NCBI RefSeq assembly: GCF_013694095.1 | Contig: NZ_JACEFB010000002.1 | Coordinates: 594,842-658,841 of the forward strand | Direction of reading: 5' to 3' | From: Thermogemmata fonticola | Lineage (GTDB): Bacteria > Planctomycetota > Planctomycetia > Gemmatales > Gemmataceae | DNA: 64,000 nt | In this document: positions 54,679 through 64,000 of the stretch, piece by piece | Numbering within the stretch: position 1 is the first letter of the stretch | Layout of the letters: each line of letters begins with the position of its first letter | Position numbers and translations under genes: made by a program | The notes under the pieces: model-generated | The model's database searches: none | What the model saw: only the letters and a program-made list of their open reading frames with translations | Told to the model about the DNA's origin: nothing

Positions 54679-56976
54679 GTGGAGGTCGCTTTGCTTCCCG
54701 CCTTGTATGCCGCAACCCTGTTTGTGGGCGCCGCCACGCTCTTTTTGGTGCAACCCCTCATCGGTAAGCTGCTGTTGCCGTTGTTAGGGGGGCCGCCGGG
54801 AGTCTGGAACACCTGCATGGTGTTCTTCCAATTTTTGCTCCTGGCAGGCTATTTGTATGCCCACCATTCCATCCGGGCGTTCGGCGTTCGCCGCCAAATC
54901 GCCTTGCATGCCGTACTACTGCTGTTCGTTTTGGCCTTTTTCCTCGGTGCGGTCTTTTTGAGCGGAACGCCGGTGCCGGTGTGGGCCGCGATTCTTCCGG
55001 AGGATCAGGATTATCCGATCTTGCCGCTGGTAGTGCTTTTGGCCATGGCGGTGGGGGCGCCGTTTTTCCTGTTGAGCACAAGTTCTCCGGTGTTGCAGCG
55101 CTGGTATGCCGCCACGGATCACCACACCGCACGAGACCCGTATTTTCTCTACGCGGCCAGCAATGCGGGGAGTCTGGTCGGCCTGCTGGGCTACCCGTTG
55201 ATTTTGGAACCGGCTTTGACGTTGCAGCAGCAGCAATGGGTCTTCTTGGGCGGCACGGTTCTGTACATGCTGCTGGTGGTCGGCTGCGCGGGTGTGGTGC
55301 TGGGACGCCGGCGTGGAGCAGGGGAGGGACTGGCGGGCCTGCCGCTGGACCCTAAGGCGGCGGGTGCTGCTACACCTCCGTTGCCGCGGCCACGCCTGCT
55401 GCGCTGGGTGTTTTTGGCTGCGCTGCCCTCCTGCTTGCTGCTGGGCGTGACAACCCACGTTTCGACCGACTTGGCTCCCGTACCTTTGTTGTGGGCGGTG
55501 CCACTGGCGTTGTATCTACTCAGCTTCATCGTCGTTTTCTCCCGTTGGCCCCTGACGTTACACCGGTTGATCGGGCGGATCACCCCCGCTTTGCTTCTTT
55601 TCGTTGTGCTGACCTTGCTGTTGCAAGCCTCGGAGCCGTTTTGGCTGGTCGTGCTGCTTCACTTGGGGGCGCTGTTCGGCGTGTGTCTTATCTGTCATGG
55701 GGAGTTAGCCTGGGATCGGCCTCCGGCGGAGCACCTGACGGCTTACTACCTGTGGATGTCGTTGGGGGGGATGTTGGGAGGCGTGGTGGTGGCTTTGATT
55801 GCGCCTCTCGTCTTCCACAAGCTGGGGATGGTGGAGTACCCCTTGGCGTTGCTGGCTGCCGCTTTGGTCCGGCCGCGCTGCATGGAGTCTGGCACCTCCC
55901 GGCCTTGGGAAGGGACCGATTTGCTCTATGTCCTCATGCTACTGGCGATGGCCGTGGCCCTGGTTCTGGGAGTCTCCAATTGGTGGGAACCGCCTCACGA
56001 GGCCGATCCGACCTGGTATACGACCTACCGCTGGGTCCGCGGGGGGCTGATCTTCGGCATTCCGGCAGCGGCAGCATTTGCCCTGGCGCGCCGGCCGGTG
56101 CGGTATGCTTTAGCCTTAGGAGCGCTCTTTCTGGCCGGTACGTTCGACCGCGGTGAATTGGGGCGAACGCTCCACATGGAGCGGAACTTTTTCGGGGTGG
56201 TGCGCGTTACGCTGTCACCGGATGGACACTTCCGGCGCCTGGTGCACGGCAACACCATCCACGGACAGCAGCGGACCGATGATCCGCCGGAGCGCCCGCG
56301 CCCCATGACCTACTATCATGCCAAAGGGCCGATGGGGCATCTGTTCCAGCATCTGCCAGCCCAACGCTTGCGGCGGGTGGGAGTCATCGGCTTGGGAACG
56401 GGTGCTCTAGCCGCCTATGCCCAGCCCGGACAGGAATGGACCTTCTTTGAAATCGATCCTGCGGTCGTGCGCATCGCTCAGGAGTATTTCGGTTTCCTCG
56501 CTGCCTGCCGGGCCGACCGCTGTGACATCGTCTTGGGAGATGCACGCCGCCAACTCCAACGCCGACAAGATGACACCTTCGACCTGCTCATTCTTGACGG
56601 CTTTTGTTCCGACGCCATTCCCATCCACCTGCTGACGCGGGAGGCCTTCGAGCTGTATTTCCAAAAACTCGCTCCAGGGGGTGTGCTTGCCGTTCATATT
56701 TCCAACAACCATCTTGATCTGCCGCCATTGGTCATGCGGATCGCTATGGATATCGATTCCCAATTGGCTGTCCGTTACTGCTACGACATTGCCAGTGACG
56801 AGCAGCGGGCCGACGGGAAAACCGATTCCCAATGGATGCTCCTGGCCGAACGGGAGACGGACCTGGGCGTGCTTGCCCGCAGTCCCTACTGGCAGAAGGT
56901 GCCCTGGACGCCTGGCCCCATCTGGCGCGATAATTTTGCGAATGTCCTGCGGGTCTGGAAGAAACGGGAGGATTGA
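54679..56976 (+). CDS. Fused MFS-like membrane domain and spermidine synthase-like methyltransferase fold
   Basis: The 765-residue protein has about eleven membrane helices in its first 480 residues (for example LYAATLFVGAATLFLVQPLIGKLLLPLLGG, about 7-36, and several Leu/Val-rich helices). A soluble C-terminal Rossmann domain like spermidine synthase follows, with GVIGLGTGALAAYA, an acidic FFEIDPAVV and DLLILDGFCSDAIPIHLLT. Such fusions are widespread in planctomycetes and their substrate is not established. The GTG at 54679 has a close GGAG; a TTG at 54691 preceded by GGAGG is an alternative start. Confidence 0.85.
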   Translation: MEVALLPALYAATLFVGAATLFLVQPLIGKLLLPLLGGPPGVWNTCMVFFQFLLLAGYLYAHHSIRAFGVRRQIALHAVLLLFVLAFFLGAVFLSGTPVPVWAAILPEDQDYPILPLVVLLAMAVGAPFFLLSTSSPVLQRWYAATDHHTARDPYFLYAASNAGSLVGLLGYPLILEPALTLQQQQWVFLGGTVLYMLLVVGCAGVVLGRRRGAGEGLAGLPLDPKAAGAATPPLPRPRLLRWVFLAALPSCLLLGVTTHVSTDLAPVPLLWAVPLALYLLSFIVVFSRWPLTLHRLIGRITPALLLFVVLTLLLQASEPFWLVVLLHLGALFGVCLICHGELAWDRPPAEHLTAYYLWMSLGGMLGGVVVALIAPLVFHKLGMVEYPLALLAAALVRPRCMESGTSRPWEGTDLLYVLMLLAMAVALVLGVSNWWEPPHEADPTWYTTYRWVRGGLIFGIPAAAAFALARRPVRYALALGALFLAGTFDRGELGRTLHMERNFFGVVRVTLSPDGHFRRLVHGNTIHGQQRTDDPPERPRPMTYYHAKGPMGHLFQHLPAQRLRRVGVIGLGTGALAAYAQPGQEWTFFEIDPAVVRIAQEYFGFLAACRADRCDIVLGDARRQLQRRQDDTFDLLILDGFCSDAIPIHLLTREAFELYFQKLAPGGVLAVHISNNHLDLPPLVMRIAMDIDSQLAVRYCYDIASDEQRADGKTDSQWMLLAERETDLGVLARSPYWQKVPWTPGPIWRDNFANVLRVWKKRED

Positions 56977-57215
56977 AACCTCGCGTACCCTCCGCCCGCG
57001 ATGCCGTGCCTCTCCCTGCGCGCTTCGAGCCAGCTATATAACGTCCGTAAGCTGTTCCACGCTTGGGAAACGTGCGGGAATCGGCTGAGGCGATTGAGGC
57101 TTGCTGAAGCCAACAATGAGCCTGACGCCGTCTCAACCGAGGGATCCTCAACAAGGTCTATTGGCGATGGGATGTGTGGTATCCCATACAAAATGGGTTG
57201 TCGAAGGAGTTTATC

Positions 57216-57527
57216 GTGCCGCAGCGGGTGACAATCGGTAAAGTGGGGGACATTCCACCAGGTGGCAGTGTGGTGGTCACCTGGAACAATAAGGACATCG
57301 CAGTTTTTCACGTGGACGGGGCTTATTACGCCATCGATGATACGTGTCCCCATCAGGGGGCGTCGCTGTCCGGCGGCCACATTGAGGATGGCTGCGTGGT
57401 TTGTCCCTGGCATGCCTGGCGCTTCCGGTTGGCCGATGGAGCCTGGGCCGACAATCCCCGCGTCAAAACCGGATGGTATCCCGTCCACGTCGTCGGGGAT
57501 GAAATCCAACTGGAAGTTCCGGACTGA
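57216..57527 (+). CDS. Rieske-type 2Fe-2S ferredoxin
   Basis: The 103-residue protein is a single Rieske domain. The cluster ligands are visible as CPHQGASL and CPWHAWRF (two Cys, two His). It resembles small soluble Rieske proteins such as NirD or dioxygenase ferredoxins, which pass single electrons to a partner enzyme. The GTG at 57216 is preceded by AAGGAG and gives MPQRVTIGKVGD, the usual domain entry. A longer frame starts at 57174. No partner oxygenase or reductase lies beside it, so its pathway is unknown. Confidence 0.9.
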   Translation: MPQRVTIGKVGDIPPGGSVVVTWNNKDIAVFHVDGAYYAIDDTCPHQGASLSGGHIEDGCVVCPWHAWRFRLADGAWADNPRVKTGWYPVHVVGDEIQLEVPD

Positions 57528-57678
57528 CCTTGCCCTGCCATCGTCCCAATATCTGTGGCATGCTGGCCGGGGATCGGAACGCCCTTCCTGGGGCGCTGCC
57601 CTAACGTTGAACGGCCCCAAATCACCCATCCCCCTTCATCCCGGCAGATTGCGGGGGGTGGGCAAAAGGAGATATTCC

Positions 57679-59283
57679 ATGCACGGGGGGATCCAGTCGT
57701 TTGGAACGCTTGGCTTGCTCGGCGGCTTCGTCACTCTGGTGACGGCAGCAGGAGCTTCCGATCCCACAGCGGGGAAAAGGACGGGAACGCCGTATGCCGA
57801 AATTCGCGTGCTCGATGCGGACAGCGGGCGGGGAGTCCCCTTAGTTGAGTTACAAACAGTGCATCATGTCCGCTTCGTCACGGACAATGCCGGGCGGATC
57901 GCCGTTGGAGACCCGGATTTGCTCGACCGCGAGGTTTTCTTTTATGTACACAGTCACGGCTATGAAGTCCCCAAAGACGGGTTTGGATTCCGCGGCGTGC
58001 GCTTGACCTTGCAGGCAGGCCAGCCATCGGTCATCCGTCTGAAGCGGCGGCAGATTGCAGAACGGCTGTGTCGCTTGACCGGCGAGGGGTTGTATCATGA
58101 CAGTTGGCTTTTAGGTTACCGTATCCCGCAGGCCCCGGCGGGCGGCCAAGAGGCAGTAGCGGCGGGGCGTCGAGGTCGGGGCCAAGTCGCCGGTCAGGAT
58201 TCCGTCCAAGCGGCCCTCTACCGCCAGCGCATCTTTTGGTTCTGGGGAGATACCAATCGCTTGCTCTATCCGCTGGGGTTGTTCCGCACCGCGGGGGCCT
58301 CCACGCCGTTGTTCAAGGAAGACTTCGATCCTGCGGAAGGCATCCCATACGAATACTTCACCGATCCCAGCGGTTTTGCCCGGCCCATGATACCGTATCC
58401 CCAACGTCCCGAGGGTGTGATCTGGATCGACGGCGTGTGCGTTGTGCCCGATGAGCAGGGCCAAGAGCGCTTGCTCTGTCACTATTCCCGCCGCAAAGGA
58501 CTGGCTGAGGAACTGGAACATGGGATCGCTCTGTGGAACGATGACCAGCAGATTTTCGAGCCAGTGCGGGAATTGCCGTTGGCGGAGCGTTGGCGGCACC
58601 CCTTTGGCCACGCAACCCGTTGGGTCCACGAGGGCGTCCCCTACTTGCTCTTCGGTAATCCTGCACCGGTGGTGCGCGTGCCGGCTCGGTATCAAGCGGT
58701 GCTAGACCCCCGTCAGTACGAGGCGTTCAGTTGTGCGAGCGGAGTCAAAGACGGCAAGCCGGTGGGGCCGCTGCGCGATGACCAAGGCCGCCTCCAGTGG
58801 CGCTGGCAGAAAGAGTATCCCCCTGTGGATGCCCAGACAGAATGGCGCTGGCTTCAGACAGGGCGCCTGCAAGCGTCCGAGACCCGCTTCTGTCCAGCGG
58901 ATCATTCGCGTCCTTCCCAGCGCATCCATCTTCATAACGGCACAGTCCGGTGGAATCCCTATCGCCAGCGCTGGCTGCTGATCGCAGGGCAAATCGGCGG
59001 ACAGGATTCGCTCCTCGGCGATGTCTGGTATGCGGAGGCAACAGAACCGACTGGACCCTTCCGCCAAGCGATTCGGATCGTCCAGCATGAGCGTTACAGC
59101 TTTTACAACGTGTGCCACCATCCGTTTCTGGACCGGCAGGGCGGGCGCTTCATCCATCTGGAGGGCACCTACACGGCCGAGTTCTCCGGCAATCCTATCC
59201 GCACTCCGCGTTACGATTACAATCAAATCCTCTATCGTGTGGACCTGGACCATCCCGGTCTGCGGGCTGCTCGCGACAACTGA
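57679..59283 (+). CDS. Secreted protein of unknown function with propeller-like repeats
   Basis: The 534-residue product has a signal peptide (LGLLGGFVTLVTAAGA). A small beta domain follows (AEIRVLDADSGRGVPLVELQTV, like a carboxypeptidase regulatory/SpaA-type fold). A long domain with repeated Trp-rich strands comes next (IFWFWGDTNRLLYPLGLF, VIWIDGVCVVPDE, GTVRWNPYRQRWLLIAGQ, DVWYAEATEPTGPF). The repeats resemble glycosidase-like five-bladed propellers, but no catalytic residues can be assigned. AGGAGATATTCC precedes the ATG. It lies 151 bases after the Rieske gene on the same strand. Confidence 0.75.
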   Translation: MHGGIQSFGTLGLLGGFVTLVTAAGASDPTAGKRTGTPYAEIRVLDADSGRGVPLVELQTVHHVRFVTDNAGRIAVGDPDLLDREVFFYVHSHGYEVPKDGFGFRGVRLTLQAGQPSVIRLKRRQIAERLCRLTGEGLYHDSWLLGYRIPQAPAGGQEAVAAGRRGRGQVAGQDSVQAALYRQRIFWFWGDTNRLLYPLGLFRTAGASTPLFKEDFDPAEGIPYEYFTDPSGFARPMIPYPQRPEGVIWIDGVCVVPDEQGQERLLCHYSRRKGLAEELEHGIALWNDDQQIFEPVRELPLAERWRHPFGHATRWVHEGVPYLLFGNPAPVVRVPARYQAVLDPRQYEAFSCASGVKDGKPVGPLRDDQGRLQWRWQKEYPPVDAQTEWRWLQTGRLQASETRFCPADHSRPSQRIHLHNGTVRWNPYRQRWLLIAGQIGGQDSLLGDVWYAEATEPTGPFRQAIRIVQHERYSFYNVCHHPFLDRQGGRFIHLEGTYTAEFSGNPIRTPRYDYNQILYRVDLDHPGLRAARDN

Positions 59284-59458
59284 TTCACTTCGTGAACAGG
59301 GGGGATTCTGCGCTTCCTGCCGACTGGGGGCAGGGGTGGCTGAGAATCCCTGAAGCACCGCCCATGGCAGCGGCGAAGGTTGCTATAAAAGACGTGAAAC
59401 GGCCTGTTGCCCAAGGCGACGTGTGGAACAGCGGCGGATGCTAAATGTGGAGGAATCG

Positions 59459-61285
59459 ATGCCTTTACCCTATCATCAGCGGACCCATACCTGCGGCGAG
59501 TTGCGGGCGCACCATGCGGGTCAGGAGGTAATTCTGGCCGGGTGGGTGGCGCATCATCGGGACCATAAAGGCATGGTCTTCGTGGACCTGCGGGACCGCT
59601 ACGGCATGACCCAGTTGCGCTTCGGGGATGAAACCCCGCGCCCCGTGCTGGAAGAGGCCCGCCGACTCCGCAGCGAATGGTGCATCTGTATTCGGGGAGT
59701 CGTCGCCCATCGCGGCGAAGGGAACGTCTCGCCTCGCTTCTACACCGGCGAGCTGCCCACCGGAGAGATCGAAGTCGTGGTGCAAGAGCTGGAAGTTCTC
59801 AGCGAATCCCCCCCGCCTCCCTTCGAGATCAGCGACTACACCAGCGCGAATGAAGAAATCCGCCTGGAGCATCGCTATTTGGATTTGCGCCGCCCCAGTT
59901 TGCAACGCAACTTCCTCATCCGCCATCGCGTGGCCAAGACCCTGCGGGACTACTTCGACGCCCACGGCTTTGTCGAGCTGGAAACGCCCTTTCTGACCAA
60001 AAGCACGCCGGAAGGTGCACGGGATTTCCTCGTGCCGAGCCGGCTGCATCCCGGCAAGTTTTTTGCCTTGCCCCAAAGCCCCCAACTGTTCAAGCAGCTT
60101 TTCATGGTCGCGGGCTTCGATCGCTATGTCCAAATCGTCCGCTGCTTCCGGGATGAAGACCTGCGGGCCGACCGTCAGCCGGAATTCACCCAACTGGACC
60201 TGGAGATGAGTTTTGTCCAGACCGACGATGTCATCCGCATGGCAGAGGGAGCGATCGCCGCGGTCTTTGCTCAAGTGCTTGGTTATGACATTCCCCGGCC
60301 GGTGCCGCGCTTGTCGTACCAGGAGGCGATGGATCGCTTCGGCATCGATCGGCCGGATACCCGCTTCGGCTTGGAGTTGCAGAATGTTTCCGACCTGGCG
60401 GCCCAAACCGAGTTTGCGCCCTTCCGGCAGGCTGTGGAGAGCGGCGGCGTAGTCAAATGCATCGTCTCGTCGGACCCCGGCGGCAAGGTGCTGACCCGCA
60501 AGACGATCGATACACTGGCCGAGGAGCTGCGCGGCATCGGCGCTGGCGGATTGCCCTATGCTAAAGTGGCGGCGGATGACCAGGGCGCCCCGAAGCTAGA
60601 GACGGGCATTGCCAAGCATCTCGCTCCCATCGCGGCGGACCTTCTTCACCGCGTCGGGGCGAAGCCCGGAGATGTGCTCTGGTTCATGCCGGGGAACTAT
60701 ACCGCGGTCAGCAAATATCTGGCTTACCTTCGGCTGCGCTTGGGCCAGTTGCTCAACCTCATGCCCGCCCAACAGTGGAACTTCCTTTGGGTCGTGGACT
60801 TTCCCCTTCTGGAATGGGACGAAGAAGAGAAGCGCTGGGTCTCCGTCCATCACCCCTTCACTTCGCCGCAAGACGAGGATTTGCCCCTGCTGTTCAGTGA
60901 CAATAGTCAGCACTGGGGCCGGATCCGTTCCAAAGCCTACGACCTCGTGCTCAATGGCGTCGAATTGGGCGGAGGCTCGATCCGCATCCATCGGGCGGAC
61001 GTTCAGCGCCGCGTCTTCCAGCTCCTGGGCATCGGGGAAGAAGAGGCCCAACAGAAGTTCGGCTTCCTACTCCAGGCTCTGCGCTACGGTCCACCCCCTC
61101 ATGGCGGGCTAGCCTTCGGCCTGGATCGAATTGTCATGATGCTGACCGGGGCATCTTCTCTGCGGGATGTTATTGCCTTTCCCAAGACGCAGCGCGGCAC
61201 TTGCCCGCTCACCGGCGCTCCCAGCACCGTCGCCGAAAAACAACTGGCTGAATTGTTCCTCCGCACCATCACTCCAGGAAAGTGA
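59459..61285 (+). CDS. aspS: Aspartyl-tRNA synthetase
   Basis: AspS charges tRNA-Asp. The 608-residue length is that of the bacterial form with an inserted GAD domain. It has the N-terminal OB-fold anticodon-binding domain (GWVAHHRDHKGMVFVDLRDRYG), class II motif 2 (CFRDEDLRADRQPEFTQLD), the ELGGGSIRIHR segment and motif 3 (GLAFGLDRIVMML). GGAGGAATCG precedes ATG 59459. An N-terminal extension to 59423 is in frame but unlikely. Whether it also charges tRNA-Asn cannot be judged from the sequence. Confidence 0.97.
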   Translation: MPLPYHQRTHTCGELRAHHAGQEVILAGWVAHHRDHKGMVFVDLRDRYGMTQLRFGDETPRPVLEEARRLRSEWCICIRGVVAHRGEGNVSPRFYTGELPTGEIEVVVQELEVLSESPPPPFEISDYTSANEEIRLEHRYLDLRRPSLQRNFLIRHRVAKTLRDYFDAHGFVELETPFLTKSTPEGARDFLVPSRLHPGKFFALPQSPQLFKQLFMVAGFDRYVQIVRCFRDEDLRADRQPEFTQLDLEMSFVQTDDVIRMAEGAIAAVFAQVLGYDIPRPVPRLSYQEAMDRFGIDRPDTRFGLELQNVSDLAAQTEFAPFRQAVESGGVVKCIVSSDPGGKVLTRKTIDTLAEELRGIGAGGLPYAKVAADDQGAPKLETGIAKHLAPIAADLLHRVGAKPGDVLWFMPGNYTAVSKYLAYLRLRLGQLLNLMPAQQWNFLWVVDFPLLEWDEEEKRWVSVHHPFTSPQDEDLPLLFSDNSQHWGRIRSKAYDLVLNGVELGGGSIRIHRADVQRRVFQLLGIGEEEAQQKFGFLLQALRYGPPPHGGLAFGLDRIVMMLTGASSLRDVIAFPKTQRGTCPLTGAPSTVAEKQLAELFLRTITPGK

Positions 61286-61634
61286 GGCCGGTTACCCCTG
61301 GCAACTGATGGGTTGCCGCCCTCTTTCCTCTACGGATCGGGAGGAGCCTGTCCCTCCTCGCCCGATGTCCCCTGCTTGCTCAACGTCTGCTCCACCGGCA
61401 GGAATGAATCCCTGAATCCCTCTGCTGAACCAGGAATTTTTCGCTCCTGAAGGAGAAGGGTTGGTAATACTGTCGAAATTCCCGCCGCATTCACGTCAGG
61501 AATGATCTACATTTCACTCGAAGCTGAGCGCAAGTCGCGGGGAGCGGCAAGCACCAGCAGATTGGCGTGGGACCCTCGCCGGACTATGGTCGGGGAATGA
61601 ATACCTGGCCGTGTTTCCATCCTCAGGAGAGTCG
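61286..61634. other. Intergenic region between aspS and the RedB-like gene
   Basis: This 349-base stretch contains the hairpin listed separately near its left edge. I found no convincing promoter for the downstream pair of genes and no small gene. Confidence 0.4.
61300..61330 (+). terminator. Possible terminator hairpin after aspS
   Basis: A perfect 6-bp stem GGCAAC/GTTGCC (61300-61305, 61312-61317) with a 6-base loop lies 15 bases after the aspS stop. It is followed by a pyrimidine-rich stretch (GCCCTCTTTCCTC) rather than a pure T run, so intrinsic termination would be weak. Confidence 0.35.
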
Positions 61635-62390
61635 ATGGTGACCACTGCCGGACGTATCGGGTGGTGCGCGGTAACGCTGCTTTGGGTGGGATTGGCGGCT
61701 TATGGCTTCGGCCTGTGGTCCGCCTATGAACAACGGCCCGGTGAAATCCCCGATGCCGCGGACGGCACGGCCTCATTTAGCGGCCCCACAGGTGTTTGGC
61801 GTGTGCTGATGTTCGTTCATCCCCATTGTCCGTGTTCCCAGGCCAGCGTGCTGGAATTGCGGCGTTTGCTGCACCAATTGGCCGGAACCGCGGCAGTTGG
61901 GTCGGTGCAAGCCGTGGTTTTCGTGGTGCGTCCTCCCGATGCGCCTGCCGGGTGGGAACAGGGGGAATTGCTCCACGATCTGTCAACAGACCCAGAGGTG
62001 TCCGTGGCGCTCGACTCCGGCGGTCAGGAAGCCAAGCGCTGGAAGGCAGCCACTTCCGGCCATGTGATTGTCCTCGATCCTCAAGGGCGGCTACGTTTCC
62101 GCGGCGGGATTACTCCAGGACGGGGACAACAAGGGAGCAGCCTGGGAAGTCAGCGAATTATGCAGATGATTCAGGAAGCTTCCCGTTCAGTCGGAGTTGA
62201 CGGCAGCCGGGCGTTCGAGAGGGACGGGAAGAAAACCTCAGGTGAACCCATGCAGGTGGTGGTGACGGCTCCTGTTTATGGCTGCCCCCTGTGGACACCG
62301 GGAAGCGAGGGGAGCGGCAGAGGTCTTGCAGGGGATGATCCAGAAGAGGCCCGCGGACAGGCATCAGACCGCCGGCATGAACCATTTTGA
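61635..62390 (+). CDS. RedB-like membrane-anchored thioredoxin-fold protein
   Basis: The 251-residue protein has an N-terminal membrane helix (about 9-28) and an extracytoplasmic thioredoxin-like domain. The fold entry WRVLMFVHPHCPCSQAS carries Cys-Pro-Cys (C65, C67) instead of the usual CxxC. HVIVLDPQGRLRFRGGITPGRG matches the later strands of the fold. The end contains VVVTAPVYGCPL, a third conserved-looking Cys. I recognise this pattern from planctomycete proteins annotated as RedB; its role is not established. It lies 43 bases before the histidine kinase gene. Confidence 0.75.
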   Translation: MVTTAGRIGWCAVTLLWVGLAAYGFGLWSAYEQRPGEIPDAADGTASFSGPTGVWRVLMFVHPHCPCSQASVLELRRLLHQLAGTAAVGSVQAVVFVVRPPDAPAGWEQGELLHDLSTDPEVSVALDSGGQEAKRWKAATSGHVIVLDPQGRLRFRGGITPGRGQQGSSLGSQRIMQMIQEASRSVGVDGSRAFERDGKKTSGEPMQVVVTAPVYGCPLWTPGSEGSGRGLAGDDPEEARGQASDRRHEPF

Positions 62391-62433
62391 CCGAGTGCGT
62401 CCGGTATACTAGGCCATTCCCGGAGTTGGAGCT

Positions 62434-64000
62434 ATGGAACTTCGCGATTCCGCGTCCGTAGAGGGAAAGGCATCGGCAGGTCGAGAAGAGTGCGAAGGCG
62501 GTCCAGATCGGTTCGCGTCTCCAGCCGAGCGACCAACTTCTGGCGGACGGGAGCGCCGCGTCGAGGAACTGGTCGCTGCGGAACTGTCCCTGATCCACCG
62601 CCGGACGGATCGGCTATTTGCGGGCTTGCTGGTCTGCGAGTGGCTTGCGGCGATCGCCTTGGCCATCTGGGTGGCCCCGTGGACCTGGGCGGGGGTGGAA
62701 AGCCGGGTCCATCCTCATGTCTGGGGGGCGAGCTTGCTCGGCGGGTTGATCGTCAGTTTGCCTTTGATCTTCGTGCTCTTGCATCCGGGTCAGGTTTGGA
62801 CTCGTCATGTGATCGCGGCAGCCCAAATGCTCATGTCGGCGTTGCTCATCCATCTCACGGGAGGAAGAATTGAGACGCATTTCCATGTCTTCGGTTCCCT
62901 GGCATTTTTGGCCTTCTATCGAGATTGGCGGGTCTTGATCACGGCCAGTGCGGTGGTAGCGGCGGATCATTTCCTGCGCGGCTGGCTTTGGCCGGAATCC
63001 GTGTATGGTACCGCTTGGGGGGCGAGCTGGCGCTGGCTCGAGCACGCCGGCTGGGTTCTGTTTGAGGATATCTTTTTGATTTACGCTTGCGTGATCGGGG
63101 TGAAGGACCTGCGCGTGGCCGCTCATCGGCAGGCCGCGGTGGAAGAGGCCCACGCCGCTGTGGAGGAACAGGTGCGGCAGCGAACGCAACAGCTTCAAGA
63201 GGCGATGGCCGTGGCGGAAGCCGCACGGGCCGCCGCAGAAGCCGCCAATGCCGCCAAAAGCGCTTTCCTGGCCAACATGAGCCATGAAATTCGTACCCCC
63301 ATGAATGGCGTGCTGGGTATGACGGAACTGCTCCTCGAATCCGAATTGACTGCCGAACAGCGGGAAGGACTCAACGTCATCAAAAGCTCCGCGGAAACAC
63401 TTTTGGCCGTGATCAATGACATCCTGGACTTCTCCAAAATCGAGGCGGGGCGGCTGGACCTGGACCCAGTTCCTGTGCTGCTGCGCGATCTCATCAGCGA
63501 TACTTTGCGCGGGCTAGCACCGCAGGCCCATAGCAAGCGCCTGGAATTGACCTGCGATGTGGCCGCCGAGGTGGCCGATACCGTCTGGGTGGATCCCGTG
63601 CGCTTGCGGCAGGTGCTTATCAATCTGGTCGGCAATGCCATCAAATTCACCCCTCAGGGCGAGGTGTCGGTCCGCGTGGCATTGGTGGCGGCGGAAGGCG
63701 AGGTCCAGCGGGTACGCTTCAGTGTCAGCGACACAGGTATCGGCATCCCTCCAGACAAGTTGCAAGCCATTTTCCAGCCGTTTACTCAAGCGGATGGTTC
63801 GACTACTCGCAGATATGGCGGGACGGGTTTGGGTTTGACCATCTGCGATCGGCTCATTCGGATGATGGGCGGGCGCATTTGGGTGGAAAGCACGGTGGGG
63901 CAGGGAAGCACCTTCCACTTCGAGATCCCCTTGCGCCGCGCTCATGGTTCGATCGAACGGCGTATGATAATCCCCGTCGATTTGACGGACCTGCCCATCC
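62434..64000 (+). CDS. Membrane histidine kinase, probably hybrid (3' truncated by window end)
   Basis: From ATG 62434 (GGAG upstream) the frame runs off the window after 522 codons. About five membrane helices lie in residues 65-225, forming a membrane sensor with [20 protein letters not shown] coiled-coil linker ([25 protein letters not shown]) leads to HisKA with [10 protein letters not shown] (phosphorylated His about 284). The HATPase domain has an N box ([13 protein letters not shown]), G1 (DTGIGIP) and G2 (GGTGLGLTI). The sequence continues into [11 protein letters not shown], a typical lead-in to a receiver domain, so a hybrid kinase is likely. It is probably co-transcribed with the RedB-like gene. 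Confidence 0.92.
   Translation, partial: MELRDSASVEGKASAGREECEGGPDRFASPAERPTSGGRERRVEELVAAELSLIHRRTDRLFAGLLVCEWLAAIALAIWVAPWTWAGVESRVHPHVWGASLLGGLIVSLPLIFVLLHPGQVWTRHVIAAAQMLMSALLIHLTGGRIETHFHVFGSLAFLAFYRDWRVLITASAVVAADHFLRGWLWPESVYGTAWGASWRWLEHAGWVLFEDIFLIYACVIGVKDLRVAAHRQAAVEEAHAAVEEQVRQRTQQLQEAMAVAEAARAAAEAANAAKSAFLANMSHEIRTPMNGVLGMTELLLESELTAEQREGLNVIKSSAETLLAVINDILDFSKIEAGRLDLDPVPVLLRDLISDTLRGLAPQAHSKRLELTCDVAAEVADTVWVDPVRLRQVLINLVGNAIKFTPQGEVSVRVALVAAEGEVQRVRFSVSDTGIGIPPDKLQAIFQPFTQADGSTTRRYGGTGLGLTICDRLIRMMGGRIWVESTVGQGSTFHFEIPLRRAHGSIERRMIIPVDLTDLPI

Noticed and set aside
1..64000. tRNA genes, rRNA genes, CRISPR arrays and insertion sequences
   Set aside because: I looked for T-loop motifs, regularly spaced repeats and transposase-like proteins with terminal inverted repeats and found none that stood up.

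Overview
The window looks like chromosomal DNA from a GC-rich planctomycete, most likely the Gemmataceae and possibly a thermophilic relative. That placement is inference from gene content: a bacterial Ser/Thr kinase, a DUF1080 sugar hydrolase-like protein, CRTAC1 (FG-GAP plus ASPIC/UnbV) proteins, a RedB-like protein, a fused MFS/spermidine synthase, and a loosely packed ribosomal-protein cluster. I found no rRNA, tRNA, CRISPR array, insertion sequence or prophage.

Region 1 (1-18.5 kb) is mixed housekeeping and secreted functions. It holds a Ser/Thr kinase, a methyltransferase with an export-type N terminus, a large secreted zinc metalloprotease, a permuted NlpC/P60-like lipoprotein and a phosphodiesterase. 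A minus-strand run hpt - glycosyltransferase - glgC follows, then aat with an overlapping secreted TPR-type protein, gyrA, a sugar-nucleotide epimerase, a small conserved-looking ORF and a DUF1080 protein.

Region 2 (18.6-28.1 kb) has an AhpD-like protein and then the most unusual locus: three minus-strand genes in series. The first is a 1057-residue protein with about five membrane helices, five CxxCH haem sites and a TPR-rich C terminus. It is followed by two membrane-anchored FG-GAP/ASPIC-UnbV proteins, one carrying its own TPR region and a long C-terminal domain. I infer a membrane-anchored extracytoplasmic electron-transfer assembly.

Region 3 (28.3-31.4 kb) has a secreted Cys/Pro-rich protein facing a family-4 uracil-DNA glycosylase and a short uvrC that lacks the C-terminal HhH domain.

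Region 4 (31.6-52.0 kb) is the S10-spc-alpha ribosomal cluster, all on the minus strand: rpsJ, rplD, rplW, rplB, rpsS, rplV, rpsC, rplP, rpmC, rpsQ, rplN, rplX, rplE, rpsZ, rpsH, rplF, rplR, rpsE, rplO, secY, adk, map, rpmJ, rpsM, rpsK, rpsD, rpoA, rplQ. The usual rplC, rpmD and infA are absent. Gaps are 70-370 bases, with one of 952 bases, and several hold good sigma-70-like promoters. rpsC and rplP instead overlap by 62 bases. Many r-proteins carry long charged or Ala/Pro-rich C-terminal tails.

Region 5 (52.5-64 kb) has a proline-rich secreted protein, a gap with a possible decayed gene, a fused MFS/spermidine synthase, a Rieske ferredoxin, a secreted protein with propeller-like repeats, aspS, a RedB-like protein with a CPC motif, and a membrane histidine kinase cut by the window end.

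Start codons were chosen by ribosome-binding-site position where possible, so several genes are shorter than their maximal open frames.
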